64,000 bases of DNA, taken from assembly GCA_016715325.1 (NCBI GenBank), contig JADKAL010000002.1, positions 310,001 through 374,000 on the forward strand. Direction: 5' to 3'. Both the position numbers and the translations under genes were made by a program. How positions within the stretch are numbered: the stretch's first letter is position 1; each line of letters starts with the position of its first letter. Under the pieces are notes generated by a model. That model had not been told where the DNA came from. It was given only the letters and a program-made list of their open reading frames with translations, and made no database searches. This stretch comes from Methylococcaceae bacterium (lineage in GTDB: Bacteria > Pseudomonadota > Gammaproteobacteria > Methylococcales > Methylomonadaceae). Of this stretch, positions 1-11,312 are shown piece after piece.

Positions 1-1064
1 ATGGCGTATTGTCGGCCCGGTGTCATCGCTTTTTCTGTCATCCAAACGATAGTCGCGCGAAATTTATCGGAAACTGTGGGTTCGGTCGCTTGTTTGCCGA
101 CGATCATATCGCCCCGGCTGATGTCGATCTCGTCTTCTAACGTAAAAGTGACCGCCATCGGAGCAAACGCTTGATCAAGATCGCCGTCATAAGTAACGAT
201 AGACTTGATTTTGCTACTTTTTCCTGAGGGAAGCGCAGTAATTAAATCGCCTTTACTGAAAATGCCGCCTGCTACCGTGCCGCAAAAACCGCGGAAATCC
301 AAATTAGGCCGGTTAACGTATTGAACCGGAAAGCGCGCATCGGTAAAGTTTCTGTCGTTTGCAATTTTGACCGTATTTAAAGTCTCCATGAGCGGTTGAC
401 CGGTAAACCAAGGCATATTCTCGCTAGGGTTTACGACATTATCGCCGTCCAAGGCTGACATCGGAATAAAGCAAATGTCGTGTAAATCGAGAGTGCTGGT
501 AAAGCTAAGGTAATCCTCTTTAATCTTGTTGAATACCTCTTCGCTGTAATCCGCCAGATCCATTTTATTGACAGCAACAATGATGTGCTGAATGCCTAAT
601 AGAGACGCAATGAAACTATGGCGTTTGGTTTGCGTTTGTACACCGTAACGAGCGTCGATCAGGATAATCGCCAAATCGCACGTTGAGGCCCCGGTCGCCA
701 TGTTGCGCGTGTACTGTTCGTGGCCTGGGGTGTCCGCGATGATGAATTTTCGGGTTGATGTGGAAAAATAACGGTAAGCCACGTCGATGGTAATGCCTTG
801 TTCCCGTTCCGCTTGCAAGCCATCGACTAGTAATGCTAAGTCGATTTTGCCGGCGCCGGTCGTGCCGGATTTGACGCTGTCGGCTTGCACTGCCGCTAAT
901 TGATCTTCATAGATCATTTTTGAATCGTGCAACAAGCGGCCGATCAAGGTGCTTTTGCCGTCGTCGACATTGCCGCAGGTTAAAAACCGCAATAATTCTT
1001 TGCGCTCGTGTTGCGCCAAGTAGGCGTTGATATCGGTGCTAATGAGTTCTGACTGGTGAGACAT
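1..1064 (-). CDS. cysN: Sulfate adenylyltransferase subunit 1 (partial)
   Basis: This is the GTPase subunit of ATP sulfurylase, which couples GTP hydrolysis to adenylation of sulfate to APS in the cytoplasm. Reading the minus strand from ATG at 1064, the protein opens [16 protein letters not shown]. It then shows the P-loop GNVDDGKST, the G2 region ([12 protein letters not shown]), the G3 motif DTPGHEQY and the G4 motif NKMD, followed by the start of the beta-barrel domain. The frame is still open at position 1, so about 354 residues are visible and the C-terminus is missing. An AGGAA ribosome site precedes the start. It lies 41 bp downstream of cysD and probably shares its transcript. Confidence 0.93.
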   Translation of the reverse strand, partial: MSHQSELISTDINAYLAQHERKELLRFLTCGNVDDGKSTLIGRLLHDSKMIYEDQLAAVQADSVKSGTTGAGKIDLALLVDGLQAEREQGITIDVAYRYFSTSTRKFIIADTPGHEQYTRNMATGASTCDLAIILIDARYGVQTQTKRHSFIASLLGIQHIIVAVNKMDLADYSEEVFNKIKEDYLSFTSTLDLHDICFIPMSALDGDNVVNPSENMPWFTGQPLMETLNTVKIANDRNFTDARFPVQYVNRPNLDFRGFCGTVAGGIFSKGDLITALPSGKSSKIKSIVTYDGDLDQAFAPMAVTFTLEDEIDISRGDMIVGKQATEPTVSDKFRATIVWMTEKAMTPGRQYA

Positions 1065-1105
1065 GAGTATTCTAAATTCCTGTTTTCAATGCGGTAGGGT
1101 AGGGC

Positions 1106-2014
1106 TTAGAAGTAACCTTCGCGTTTCTTTTGTTCCATCGAACCGGCTTGGTCGTGGTCTATTAAACGCCCTTGGCGTTCAGACGTCGTGGTCAATAGCA
1201 TTTCTTGAATAATTTCGGGTAAGGTTGTCGCTGTCGATTCCACGGCGCCGGTCAACGGATAACAGCCCAAGGTCCGGAAACGTACCATTTTCATTTCGAC
1301 TTTATCCTCCGGACCGATAGGCATACGCTCATCGTCTACCATGATCAACATACCGTCTTTGTTAACTACAGGACGTTCTTTTGCGAAATATAAAGGCACA
1401 ATCGGAATGTTTTCCAAATGGATATACTGCCAGATGTCCAACTCGGTCCAGTTGGACAGCGGGAATACCCGGATGCTTTCGCCTTTATCGACAGTACCGT
1501 TATAAATATTCCATAATTCCGGACGTTGGTTTTTCGGATCCCAACGGTGGTTTTTATCGCGGAACGAATATACGCGTTCCTTTGCTCGCGACTTTTCCTC
1601 ATCCCGCCGTGCGCCGCCGAATGCTGCATCGAATTGGTATTTGTTTAATGCTTGTTTCAACGCATCGGTTTTCATCACATCGGTGTGTTTTTTACTTCCG
1701 TGTGTAAAAGGGCCGATACCTTGTTCTACGCCGTCCTGATTAATATAAACCAAAAGATCCAACCCTAATTCTTGGGTCATCTTATTGCGAAATTCAATCA
1801 TTTCCTTGAATTTCCAGGTCGTATCGACATGCAACATCGGAAAAGGCGGAACGCCGGGGTAAAAGGCTTTCATGGTCAAGTGCAGCATGACTGCGGAGTC
1901 TTTTCCAATGGAATAAAGCATTACCGGTTTTTCAAATTCGGCGGCGACTTCACGGATTATATGGATACTTTCAGCTTCGAGCTGTTTAAGGTGGGTGAGA
2001 TTGTAATCGGTCAT
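1106..2014 (-). CDS. cysD: Sulfate adenylyltransferase subunit 2
   Basis: This is the catalytic subunit of ATP sulfurylase, which partners CysN to make APS in assimilatory sulfate reduction. The ATG at 2014 ([19 protein letters not shown]) gives 302 aa, the usual CysD length, so it is preferred over an upstream ATG at 2053 that would add 13 unrelated residues. The PP-loop motif [11 protein letters not shown] sits near residue 35. [16 protein letters not shown] and the C-terminal [18 protein letters not shown] are family signatures. Gene order cysD-cysN on the minus strand is the common operon arrangement. Confidence 0.95.
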   Translation of the reverse strand: MTDYNLTHLKQLEAESIHIIREVAAEFEKPVMLYSIGKDSAVMLHLTMKAFYPGVPPFPMLHVDTTWKFKEMIEFRNKMTQELGLDLLVYINQDGVEQGIGPFTHGSKKHTDVMKTDALKQALNKYQFDAAFGGARRDEEKSRAKERVYSFRDKNHRWDPKNQRPELWNIYNGTVDKGESIRVFPLSNWTELDIWQYIHLENIPIVPLYFAKERPVVNKDGMLIMVDDERMPIGPEDKVEMKMVRFRTLGCYPLTGAVESTATTLPEIIQEMLLTTTSERQGRLIDHDQAGSMEQKKREGYF

Positions 2015-2208
2015 TGAGTGTCCGTTTTTGTTACAGGGCAATGCAGCGTTCAAATGATGGCATCATAAAATTGTTAAGTCATTTTAGTAGGAAAGGGCTT
2101 TTAATACCAGAATTCCTTGATTTTGAATCAATACAGTGTGCGGGAAATCCCCTTAAAATAGCATTAAAGCAGGTGTCAACATAGTTGCAATAAAAATTCC
2201 GCTTATCG

Positions 2209-3506
2209 CTATTCGCCGACTATGTTTAGCGCGACTGCCTCAGCCACCTTAATACCGTCAACGGCGGCAGATAAAATTCCGCCCGCATAGCCAGCGCCTT
2301 CACCTGCCGGATAGAGTCCTTTGGTGTTGATGCTTTGATATTGATCGTTGCGTTTGATACGGATGGGCGACGAAGTTCGCGTTTCAACGCCGGTTAAAAT
2401 CGCATCAGCCATAGCGAAACCGGGGATTTTAAGTTCGAAAGCGGGGATGGCTTCACGAATGGCCTCGATCGCATAATCCGGTAAGGCTGAATCAAGATTA
2501 CATAAATTTACATTAGGCAGGTAGGACGGTAAGACTTTTCCAAAAGTAGTAGAAGTCCGGTTTGCCAGAAAATCGCCGACCAACTGACCCGGCGCGGCAT
2601 AAGACTTACCGCCGAGCACATAAGCATGCGCTTCCAAACGGCGTTGATAATCGATGCCTGCTAAGGGATGGCCCGGATAATCGTCCGGCGTTATACCGAC
2701 GACGATGCCGCTGTTGGCGTTGCGTTCGTTCCGTGAATATTGGCTCATGCCGTTGGTGACGACATGCTCCGCTTCCGATGTTGCCGCGACGACCGTGCCG
2801 CCGGGGCACATGCAAAAGCTGTAAACCGAACGCCCATTTTTACAATGGTGAACGAGTTTATAATCGGCAGCGCCTAAAATCGGGTTGCCGGCATTGTTAC
2901 CGTACATACACTGGTCGATTAACGATTGCGGGTGTTCGATTCGAAAACCGACGGAAAACGGTTTGTCGTCCGTAATGGTTGGGGTCTTTGATGCGGGTAT
3001 ACAGTTTGCCGTCGGAAAACGTGCCCGCCCCGCCTTCGCCGAATTGCACATTTGATTCGGGGTTGAAAATACCTTTCCGCCATAAGCCGAAGGTATCCTT
3101 GGTGCGTTCCCGTACTTCCTTGCCGCGTTCGAGAATAATCGGGCAAAACCCCATTTGCGCCAAGACCTAAACCGGCAAATAAGCCGCAAGGTCCCATGCC
3201 GATAACAAAAGGGCGTTGATTAAGTTTTTCGGGCGCTTTGGCGACAAAGCGGTAGGAACAATCGGGCGTCGGCGAGAGTTTAGGATCGTTTTTAAGCCGA
3301 GCTAATACCGCATTTTCGGTTTTTAATTCAATATCGAGCGTATAAATAAGAAAGACGGCTTTTTTATTACGAGCATCATATGCCCGGCGGAAGATTTTAT
3401 AGGTAATAAGGTCGGCTTCAATAATCCCCAAACGGTCTACAATCGCCGCTTTTAGAGCCGATTCGGAATGATTTAAAGGAAGTTTGAGTTCGGTTATTCG
3501 AAGCAT
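2209..3506 (-). pseudogene. NAD(FAD)-utilizing dehydrogenase, broken
   Basis: These are the remains of a flavoprotein of the uncharacterised NAD(P)/FAD-dependent oxidoreductase family. The N-terminal part (MLRITELKLPLNHSESAL) leads into a dinucleotide-binding motif (VIGMGPCGLFAG) in one frame. An extra base near 3172 then shifts to a second frame carrying AQMGFCPIILERGKEVRERTKDT and NVQFGEGGAGTFSDGKLYT. After DPNHYGR the sequence jumps to KPFSVGFRIEHPQSLID in a third frame. Homologues have roughly a hundred residues between those points, so an internal deletion is likely. The C-terminal part (FCMCPGGTVVAATSE, GEGAGYAGGILSAAVDG) is intact. Unlike the single-indel genes elsewhere, this one has clearly lost sequence. 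Confidence 0.8.
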
Positions 3507-3728
3507 TGCGTGCAATAAAATAGCTAAATTTGAAATTTAAACGATATTGTAACCGCTGATGACATTCTTCGATGACTAATGAACGGCCTTTCAAAGAAGT
3601 TGAATACACGGTCAGGCTATTTCGAATTGGTGAGTTGGATTAGCGGCGCCTGTATGACGATATCGAACCATCCTGTTATCGACTTGGTCATTATCTAATG
3701 AGGCTAATGACGTGGAGATAGATTATTT

Positions 3729-3941
3729 ATGACAGCAAAAATGATTACGGTAATAGGAATTGTATTGGTTCTTATCGGTTTGACGATGACTTATGCACCC
3801 TGGCTGGTTAACTGGTTCGGTCGATTGCCCGGCGATATCCGCATTCAAAATGAAAAAAGCTTTGTTTTTATACCGATTGTTTCGATGCTGGTTGTGAGCA
3901 TTATTTTGTCGATAATTTTAAATCTGATATTCAGGAAATAA
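3729..3941 (+). CDS. DUF2905 small membrane protein
   Basis: A 70-residue protein with two hydrophobic segments (residues about 5-25 and 46-67) separated by a short polar loop. The loop sequence WFGRLPGDIRIQNEKSFVFIP is characteristic of DUF2905, a family of small inner-membrane proteins of unknown role. Length is normal for the family. A GGAG-like site lies about 12 nt before the ATG. It stands alone between decaying genes, so context says nothing about function. Confidence 0.85.
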   Translation: MTAKMITVIGIVLVLIGLTMTYAPWLVNWFGRLPGDIRIQNEKSFVFIPIVSMLVVSIILSIILNLIFRK

Positions 3942-4366
3942 GGTGCGATTTACGCACTAAATCAGGTATGGCAATGCAACCAAGACAACAATGCGTTATA
4001 TCCCAGTTTGCGCCCATACTTTAGATCGCCGGTTAGATGCAAGTCTAGCTTTTTCGATTTAGATAGATCCTATTCTAGTAGAATAGAATGACACGCCATC
4101 TCGAATACATTTTAGTTGCCGATAGTCTGAATTATTGCCTACTTTAGCAAACCAGCGCGCAACTTAGGCCGGTGCCGAGGCGTAATTTCCGGTTAATAAA
4201 TTGTCGTCGGTACGAAAAACTCTCTTGCAGACCACAGCGTTTTACCCTTGCGCTTTTAGCACCAACGTCGTGGTGAAAAATATATCGAGTTTGAAACCGA
4301 TTAAAATGAGAATGAGCAGTGCTTGGCGTTTAAAGCGCATGACCTCACTAAGACGGCTAATCCAAA
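3942..4366. other. Intergenic region without a convincing gene
   Basis: About 425 bases between the DUF2905 gene and the end of the frameshifted membrane gene. Short open frames exist on both strands, but none has recognisable protein character. I see no clear RNA gene or repeat. Confidence 0.5.
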
Positions 4367-4839
4367 TTATTCGACACCTGTTTGAGCAAGCTCCTTCATG
4401 TACTGTCCAATTCGTAAAAACATAGCGATATTGAAGGCAGCCAGAATTGAAGTTGTAACCCAACCTGCAATGTTTGCTGGTGTGTTATAAGTTAGCAAAG
4501 CCAAAGTGCGGCGAAGGTTGAAACCATGAATTTCCAACCTACTACAAAAGCCAGAGGGAAATAGCGATAAACAAAGTCTTTTCCCCGAATGCCGCCATTA
4601 CACCAAAAAAGAAATATCAACCCCAGGACGGTAAGCACAAAAGTGGACAATGAGTCTACATGCTCCCAGTCACTGAGCGGAACCGGTGCCGTTGATAGTC
4701 GGACGAGCGTAAATTGCAGGCAATCAAATCCGATGATAGCAATGAAATAGAAAAACGATTTACCCTCCGATACGGCTCGAGCAGTCAGTTCGGCTTTCAC
4801 ATGCTTCGTGTCCCGATAATCGCGATGATTTATCAGCAT
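4367..4839 (-). CDS. Four-TM membrane protein, frameshifted
   Basis: The reading frame starts at 4839 (MLINHRDYRDTKHVKAEL) and stops after about 115 residues at FAALWLC. Adding one T to the TTT run near 4500 would continue it as LLTYNTPANIAGWVTTSILAAFNIAMFLRIGQYMKEL, ending at 4367, for about 156 residues. With the shift repaired there are four hydrophobic segments, at roughly 28-48, 63-83, 92-113 and 120-143. I do not recognise the family. The lesion beside a homopolymer could be a sequencing error. The hydrophobic continuation in the shifted frame is the main reason to treat the two parts as one gene. Confidence 0.6.
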
Positions 4840-4890
4840 AAAGTTTGAATTATTGACCCGGTCTTTTAAAGGTTAAACAAATGAGTATGC

Positions 4891-4971
4891 GTCCCCTTCG
4901 ACTTCGCTCAGGGAATGCTGTGGAAAAGCACGAATGCTAAATCACGTTCCCTGAGCGAAGCCGAAGGGAAC
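4891..4971. repeat. REP-like palindromic element
   Basis: Two 22-base arms, 4894-4915 and 4947-4968, are reverse complements with one mismatch (core CCCTTCG-CTTCGCTCAGGGAA) around a loop of about 31 bases. A related but diverged palindrome with a CTCAGGGAA/TTCTCTGAG core lies at 39325-39450. This is the shape of an extragenic palindromic repeat. Confidence 0.75.
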
Positions 4972-5006
4972 TTAAAACTTCACAAGACCATCTATCTAAT
5001 ATTGAA

Positions 5007-5120
5007 TTCGGCATTCGGTATACCCGCACCCAAAGCCCAATGCTTGTAAGACTGGAAATGTCGGAAAAAATAAAAATTGTCGGCGCAATGTATGACATCC
5101 GCACAGGCAAAGTCGATTTT
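5007..5120 (+). pseudogene. Beta-carbonic anhydrase C-terminal remnant
   Basis: The frame reading through 5040 encodes RTQSPMLVRLE followed by KIKIVGAMYDIRTGKVDFY. This closely matches the C-terminal end of beta-class carbonic anhydrases (typically TQSPVL-x(5-10)-GKIKIVGAMYDI-TGKVEF). No zinc-binding N-terminal part is present upstream, where the REP-like palindrome lies instead. After VDFYGEV the frame runs on to 5249 in unrelated sequence. I read this as the last ~35 codons of a lost enzyme, not an active gene. Confidence 0.65.
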
Positions 5121-5287
5121 TATGGTGAGGTTAATTTTAGTTATGCTATCTTTGAGGATATGGTATTGATGTCTCCTACGCTACTTAACCCAATCTTCCT
5201 GTTTAGTCGGGAAGCGGCTTATTTCAGTATCGTCCCAGTGGAATTATAAGCATCCGCTAAGGTCGCCCACCCAAACAACCAGCAGCA

Positions 5288-7012
5288 GTGATAAGTCTTA
5301 TAAACAAAATACCACTTCTACTGTCCTTATTTTTGTGTGTACCCCAAATTTTTGCCGACGCCACCATTTCAGGAATCGAGGATGAAGCCGAAGACAATGT
5401 AAAAATTATGTTGTCCATCCAGAAAGAAAAATGCGATGCCCCAAAATGGAAAATTGAGGGGCTATTTGAAAATGCCGACCAAGAAATCGATCAGGCGCTA
5501 CGGGCGCTAGGCTATTACCACGCTGCCATCAAAAAATCATTGGCATTTAACAAGGATTGCTGGAAAGCCGATTTCCATATCAATCCTGGTCAGCGTACAT
5601 TAGTGAGCAATGTTGATATTGACATCATTGGCGATGCCAAGGACGACCCTGCCTTTTCAATCTTGTTGCAAAAAATGCCTTTAAAGCAAGGCAGCCCGCT
5701 TCATCATGGCCGGTACGAAACCATGAAAAGCAAGATTGAATCCTTGGCGCTGGATAGCGGCTACCTGCAAGGCTCGTTCACCGAAAAAAAATTGCTGATT
5801 GATAAACAAAATAACACTGCCCAAATTAAACTGACATTTGATTCCGGCAAACGTATGGTTTTTGGCGACATATCCGTACAACAAGACGTGTTGGATGATG
5901 GGTTTGTAAAAAAATACTTGTCGATAAAAAGCGGCGAAACCTACACCAGCGAACAATTGGCAAAAACCCATAACGCACTTTCGCAAAGCGGTTATTTCGA
6001 TTCGGTCGATATCCGCTCCGACCTCGAACATATCCAGGGCCATCAAGTCCCCGTCACTATTAAGCTAACCGCCAAAAAGAAAGCTCATTACGGCTTTGGG
6101 GTCGGGTTCGATACGGATATCGGGCCGTTGCTCAACGCCAGCTACATCAATCGCAGGATCAACCGTTACGGGCATTTCTTTACGTCAAATGTCGATTTGT
6201 CTACCGTTTTATCGACCGCAGAAGTGGATTACTCTATTCCGTTGGACAAGCCGATGACCGATCTCTTCAGTTTCGGTGGCGGACTTAAGCGGGAGCATAC
6301 CGATACCTTTAATTCCATGTCGGCAACGCTTTCCGCCCGTCATAAACATGCCTACACCAACGGCTGGCGGCAGACGATTTTCCTCGATTACACCTATGAG
6401 GATTTCACGACCGATTCGGATTCCGGGCAGACATTATTGCTGGTGCCGGGCGGCAGTTGGTTAAAATCCGTATCGAATGACCCTTTGCGACCGACCGAAG
6501 GCTACCGTGTGGAGTTTGAAGTTAAGGGAAGTTATGAAAACCCGATTTCGGACGTTAGTTTTCTGCAAGGCTATCTCTCGGCTATCTGGCTGCATGAGTT
6601 GCCCCTGGGAGGTAAATTTATTGGCCGGACGTTACAAGGCGTAACACTGGTCGATCAAGTCACCCAGTTACCGACCAGCTATCGGTTTTATGCGGGGGGT
6701 ATCAACAGCGTGCGCGGCTATAACTATAAGGAATTAGGTCCGAAAGACAGCTCGAACAATGTCGAAGGCGGCGAATTGCTGAGTGTTATTAGTGCGGAAT
6801 ATGAACAAGCCGTGTTAGAAAACTGGGGCGTTGCCGCTTTTGTGGATACCGGTAATGCCTTCAATTTCGATAGTATCGACTTCAAAACCGGAGTGGGTCT
6901 GGGCGTGCGCTGGTATTCTCCGGTAGGCCCAATCAGGCTTGATTTTGCTTTGCCGTTAAATGAATCGGATTCTTCTTTCCAAATCCATTTTGCCGCAGGC
7001 GGTAGGCTATGA
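5288..7012 (+). CDS. tamA: Outer-membrane assembly factor TamA
   Basis: An Omp85-family protein of 574 aa, the outer-membrane half of the TamA-TamB translocation and assembly module. The start is GTG at 5288, followed directly by a signal peptide (IPLLLSLFLCVPQIFADA). Three POTRA-like repeats follow to about residue 265. The beta-barrel comes next, with the family motifs GGINSVRGYNYKELGP near residue 475 and GVGLGVRWYSPVGPIRLDFALPL near the end. The C-terminal residue before the stop is Leu, not the usual Phe. Its stop overlaps the start of tamB by 4 nt (ATGA), so the two are translationally coupled. Confidence 0.92.
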   Translation: MISLINKIPLLLSLFLCVPQIFADATISGIEDEAEDNVKIMLSIQKEKCDAPKWKIEGLFENADQEIDQALRALGYYHAAIKKSLAFNKDCWKADFHINPGQRTLVSNVDIDIIGDAKDDPAFSILLQKMPLKQGSPLHHGRYETMKSKIESLALDSGYLQGSFTEKKLLIDKQNNTAQIKLTFDSGKRMVFGDISVQQDVLDDGFVKKYLSIKSGETYTSEQLAKTHNALSQSGYFDSVDIRSDLEHIQGHQVPVTIKLTAKKKAHYGFGVGFDTDIGPLLNASYINRRINRYGHFFTSNVDLSTVLSTAEVDYSIPLDKPMTDLFSFGGGLKREHTDTFNSMSATLSARHKHAYTNGWRQTIFLDYTYEDFTTDSDSGQTLLLVPGGSWLKSVSNDPLRPTEGYRVEFEVKGSYENPISDVSFLQGYLSAIWLHELPLGGKFIGRTLQGVTLVDQVTQLPTSYRFYAGGINSVRGYNYKELGPKDSSNNVEGGELLSVISAEYEQAVLENWGVAAFVDTGNAFNFDSIDFKTGVGLGVRWYSPVGPIRLDFALPLNESDSSFQIHFAAGGRL

Positions 7013-10000
7013 TGAAGCGCTGCCTGCTATTTGTAGTGATATTGGCGCTTATCATCCCGATTGCATTGGTCGGGCTAATGTCCGGTGAAGCTGGTAGTCG
7101 TTGGTTGTTGCAATCGATCTTCTCAGTTGTTCCTGAACGAATAGCTGTCGAAAATATTCGAGGCCGCTTGTTAGACCATTTCGAATTGACCGGGCTTCAT
7201 TACCAAAGCGGTGGGGACACCGCGGATATCGACACTATTGATTTCGCATGGCAGCCTGCCCAATTATTTTCTGGCACTTTAAAAATCGTTGATTTGACCG
7301 TCAAAGGCGTAAACGCAAGCGTCACCAAAACAACAGAAGAAAACAAAAATAAAGAGACTTCGGTTCTCGACGCTATCAAGCTGCCAATCCAGTTTGATAT
7401 TGGCAACATCTTGGTAACAGAGGTGCAGTTTACAAGCGATGGGCAGTCGCAGGTTTTAGATAAGCTGCAACTGTCGGCAAAGACTGAAGGCAATCAAATT
7501 AAGTTGCTGTCGTTTGCTATCAATTCCGATATGGTTAATGCCGAAGCCAAAGGCGCTGTAACGCTGGAAAAAGGCTTCCCCTTAAACCTAAAGGCAGATT
7601 GGCGGATCAATGCCGATAAAAATGGCGTATGGAAAGGGAACACTATAGTTGGCGGCGATCTTAATAAGCTGGTTTTCGACAATCACCTGGATTCACCTTT
7701 CAAATTGGTGCTGAATGGGCAGGTGGAAGATGCGCTGAAAACTCCAAGAATCATTGCAAAGGGAGTTTGGAGCAATCTAGTATTTCCATTTGTCGCTACA
7801 CCACCGCAAATACAAAGCAAAGAGGGCCACTTTGAACTGGACGGTTTACTCACAAATTACCGCCTTACGATAAACGGGCAATTGAGCCAGCAGTACGTTC
7901 CGCAAGCGACGTTATCTTTCGATGGTAGAGGAGGGTTGGATGCCATGAACATCACAAATCTGGAACTCAAATCAAGCACTGGCATCTTTCAGCTTACAGG
8001 CAGTACCTCTTGGGGAAATACCCCGGCATTCGACTTGACCGCAACTGGGCAAAAATTCAACCCTGCCATTATCGTTCCAGAACTGCCCGGTAGTCTGACA
8101 TTCAGCAGTCATATCATTGGCAATCTCGACTCGAAAGCATTGAAGATCAATGCCGATATAGACAAATTGTACGGGCAGTTACGTAAACAACCGTTGAATT
8201 CCAGTGGCAAACTGGCCTTGAACGGCGACCAGCTTAAAGTTGACTCGTTTCTCGCTGCTTTGGGTGCAAATAAGATCACGGTCGATGGGCTGGTCGGGCA
8301 AACAAACGGAGACTTGGTATTTGCTATGGACATGCCTACGCTAAGCACGTTCTGGCCGACCTTGGGCGGTAGCCTACAAGGAAGCGGTAGCTTACAGGGA
8401 GGCTGGCAGAATCCGACAGTGAAATTCGATGCCCAAGGCAAACACCTGACATTTGCGGAACATGGCCTGAACGAGCTAGCCGTAAACATCGATTACCAAC
8501 CCGGCGAGCAAAGTATTTCGACGATCAATGTCTCAGCCAACACCATCAAAAGCGGAACTACCCAAATAAACAAGCTATCACTAGAAGGCAAAGGTACGCC
8601 CAAGCAACATGGCTTTAACGCCAATATTTCTTCGCCAGAAGGCACTTTCTCCACCGCGTTAACAGGCGGCTTGACTGGCAATAACTGGAAAGGCGATATA
8701 ACAAAGCTGAATCTCACACCCAAAGATGGAAAAAGCTGGTCGCTTAAAGATAAGGTGCCACTGGGTGTGGACAAAAAACAGCAAGGAATTGATGTAACGC
8801 TCTCTGAAGGCTGCTTGGTGCAGCAAACAGCCTCGCTCTGTACCAAAGGATCGTACCTGGCTAATGGCGACCTCGGTTTTCAATTAAACGCAAAGGCGAT
8901 ACCGTCCGGCTTGGCACAAACCTTTATGCCTGAACAAATGACTGTAACAAGCCTACTTAATGCGAATGTAGACATTCAACGGCAGAAAAATAGCTTGACT
9001 GGCGATTACCGAATAGACACGACACCGACAGAAATCTTATTGAAATCCAGAGAAACGCAACGGGAAATTCAATTAGGCGCATCTTCCTTGTCAGGCAATA
9101 TCAAAGGCGAAAAGGTCTCTGCAGATATTGATCTGCATCTAGCGGGTCATGATTATTTGCAAGGACGACTGCTCCTGGATATTGGCAAAACTCAGGCGAT
9201 TTCCGGGACACATCGCCGCATCAATGGTCGAATTTTCCTTGATAAAAACATTTTTCCCGCAAATATCGGACATCAAAGGCATGCTAAAAGCCGATTTAGA
9301 CTTACAAGGCTCGATAAACAAGCCGCTGGTAAGCGGACACATTGACTTGACCAACGGGCTAGCCGATGTTGGGTCAGTCGGCCTGCATGATATTGATTTG
9401 CACGTTGTTGCAACAGGCAATCGCAGCAATGGCATCCAGCTACAAGGATCTATCGTACCAATCGTTCTGAACAAGCCCGATGCCCGTGAAAAGATAAACT
9501 TAAAAACCAAAATCAATTTTGATGGAGACCTGCAAATCCAGGATCTAATTGCCGGAAATATTCATTTGGAACTGCCCGCCAACACCCTCATCTCATTGGA
9601 AACTAACGAAACAAAAAATGAAATCCGCTTAGGTGCAACCAAACTCTCTGGTCGCATCCAAGGTGAAGCGCTCTCCGCAGATTTGGATATGGCATTGCTT
9701 AAGCAAGATTATGTTCGCGGTAATGTACAAATAAATACACGTCATTCACAAACGCTGTCCGCCCAAGCAACGGCCTTAATCCGCGAACTCGCTTTCATTG
9801 AGCCTTTCGTACCACAATTATCCACTATCAAAGGTCAATTAAATGCCGATTTTACGGCAAGAGGAACGACTCAAAATCCACTCGTCAACGGCGACATACA
9901 CCTTAGCAATGGCGCTGTGGCTGTCGAAAAACTCGGCATAAGTGTTAATGGAATTAATCTTCGAGCGGTTGCATCGACTGATAAGCCCGACATTATCCAG

Positions 10001-11014
10001 ATAAAGGGTTCGGCCTTATCCGGTGATGGGTCGATTAATCTTGACGGTACGGTAGGGTTAAAGCCGGAAGCGCATTTTCCAAGCGAAGTCACACTTAAAG
10101 GCAAGGATTTTGAGGTCGCAAAATTGCCCGAAGCGCAAATCGCCGTCTCTCCGGACTTGAAGATTGCGTTGAACGACCGACAAAAACAGATCGGCGGGCA
10201 ATTGGAAGTACCCAAAGCGATTATGACAATTCAGGACATCCCTGAAAATGCGGTAAAAGTCAGCGAGGATGAAATCATTCTTGGCGAAGAAAAACCCGAA
10301 GACAACACACCGCCGCCCGGTATCAATGCCGATATTGGCGTAAAACTGGGCAAACAGGTCAGCTTCACAGGACAAGGACTGCAAACCAACTTGGCCGGCA
10401 ACCTGAAAATCATCAAGACCGGCGAAAAAATGGTAATGCAAGGTAATGTCGATCTGGAAAAGGCCAGTTACAAACGCTTCGGGCAAGACTTGACGGTACG
10501 TAAAGGCCGTTTCTTATTCAACGGCCCAGCCGATAACCCTTGGTTGGATGTGGAGGCGATACGGCTTTCGAAAAGCAAAAAAGTTACCGCCATCCTTGCC
10601 CTGACCGGGACATTGAAAAACCCGCAAACCCATATTTCATCCGAACCGTCCTTACCTGAATCGGAAGCTCTCGCTTACTTAGTTACCGGCAACCCACTGA
10701 ATCAAGTCAGTAAGGCGGAAAGCAACTTGCTGGCCAGTGCCGCCTTGTCTTACGGAGCGGGAAAAGCGAACTGGCTTGCGGACAAACTGGGGATTGACGA
10801 ATTCAAAGTTGAAGAGGGCAGTAAACTTCAGGATACTTTGCTGGTGATGGGCGAATATTTGACCCCCGATTTTTATGTCGGCACCAAAGTGGGTATGTTC
10901 AATAAACAAGCCAACATTGTTCTGAAACACAAAATAACCGATACCATCAATGTCGAGTCTCAAGCCGGTACCTCTCAGCGAATAAAACTAAATTATGAAG
11001 TTGACGGCGATTAA
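7009..11014 (+). CDS. tamB: Translocation/assembly module protein TamB, frameshifted
   Basis: The inner-membrane-anchored periplasmic partner of TamA. Residues 1-25 are a membrane anchor. The rest is a long run of beta-strand repeats, ending in the conserved TamB domain (SEALAYLVTGNPLNQ, GEYLTPDFYVGTKVG) near the C-terminus. The reading frame is broken near 9200-9215. The first frame reads TQAISGTHRRINGR to a stop at 9345, while homology resumes in the next frame at MVEFSLIKTFFPQISDIKG. That segment matches an internal repeat of the same protein (LAFIEPFVPQLSTIKG), which places the join. The total length of 4006 nt is one base more than a multiple of three, so a single inserted base explains the break. 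Repaired, it is about 1334 aa, a normal TamB size. Confidence 0.88.
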
Positions 11015-11071
11015 AACCATGTCCAACGATGTTTGTTGTATTTTGTAGGCACAAGGCATGCTGCTCGCGGG

Positions 11072-11200
11072 ATGGAATATTTTTTAGAAGTTAGCATCGC
11101 TAAAGAGGTATTCGCTGTATTTGGAGAACGTAATCCAACTGTAGAAAAGCGATGCAACGTAATTAAATTCTTTGCTGAAAATGATGCCTTTCCTCTATAG
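11072..11200 (+). CDS. Possible 42-aa small ORF
   Basis: An ATG-started frame (MEYFLEVSIAKEVFAVFGER, ending ENDAFPL) in the otherwise gene-poor stretch after tamB. It has ordinary amino-acid composition but no match I recognise and no strong ribosome site. It could be a chance frame or the end of a degraded gene. Confidence 0.2.
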   Translation: MEYFLEVSIAKEVFAVFGERNPTVEKRCNVIKFFAENDAFPL

Positions 11201-11261
11201 GGATTTGAAAACTGACGACCGTAGGTCGGATCAATTGTAGCCCGCTTAGCGCCGATTAACG

Positions 11262-11312
11262 AAGCGTAATCGGAGGAATGTTATGGTTTTTTCATCCGTG
11301 CGATTACGCTTC
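11262..11312. repeat. Inverted repeat with GAAGCGTAATCG arms
   Basis: A 12-base sequence, GAAGCGTAATCG, is followed about 27 bases later by its exact reverse complement, CGATTACGCTTC. It lies in the non-coding stretch downstream of tamB. It resembles dispersed bacterial palindromic elements built on GCGTAATC. I see no other good copy in this window. Confidence 0.5.

Noticed and set aside
4242..4463. Separate 73-aa minus-strand gene
   Set aside because: It is an out-of-frame reading of the 3' part of the frameshifted membrane protein; the third frame gives the hydrophobic continuation.
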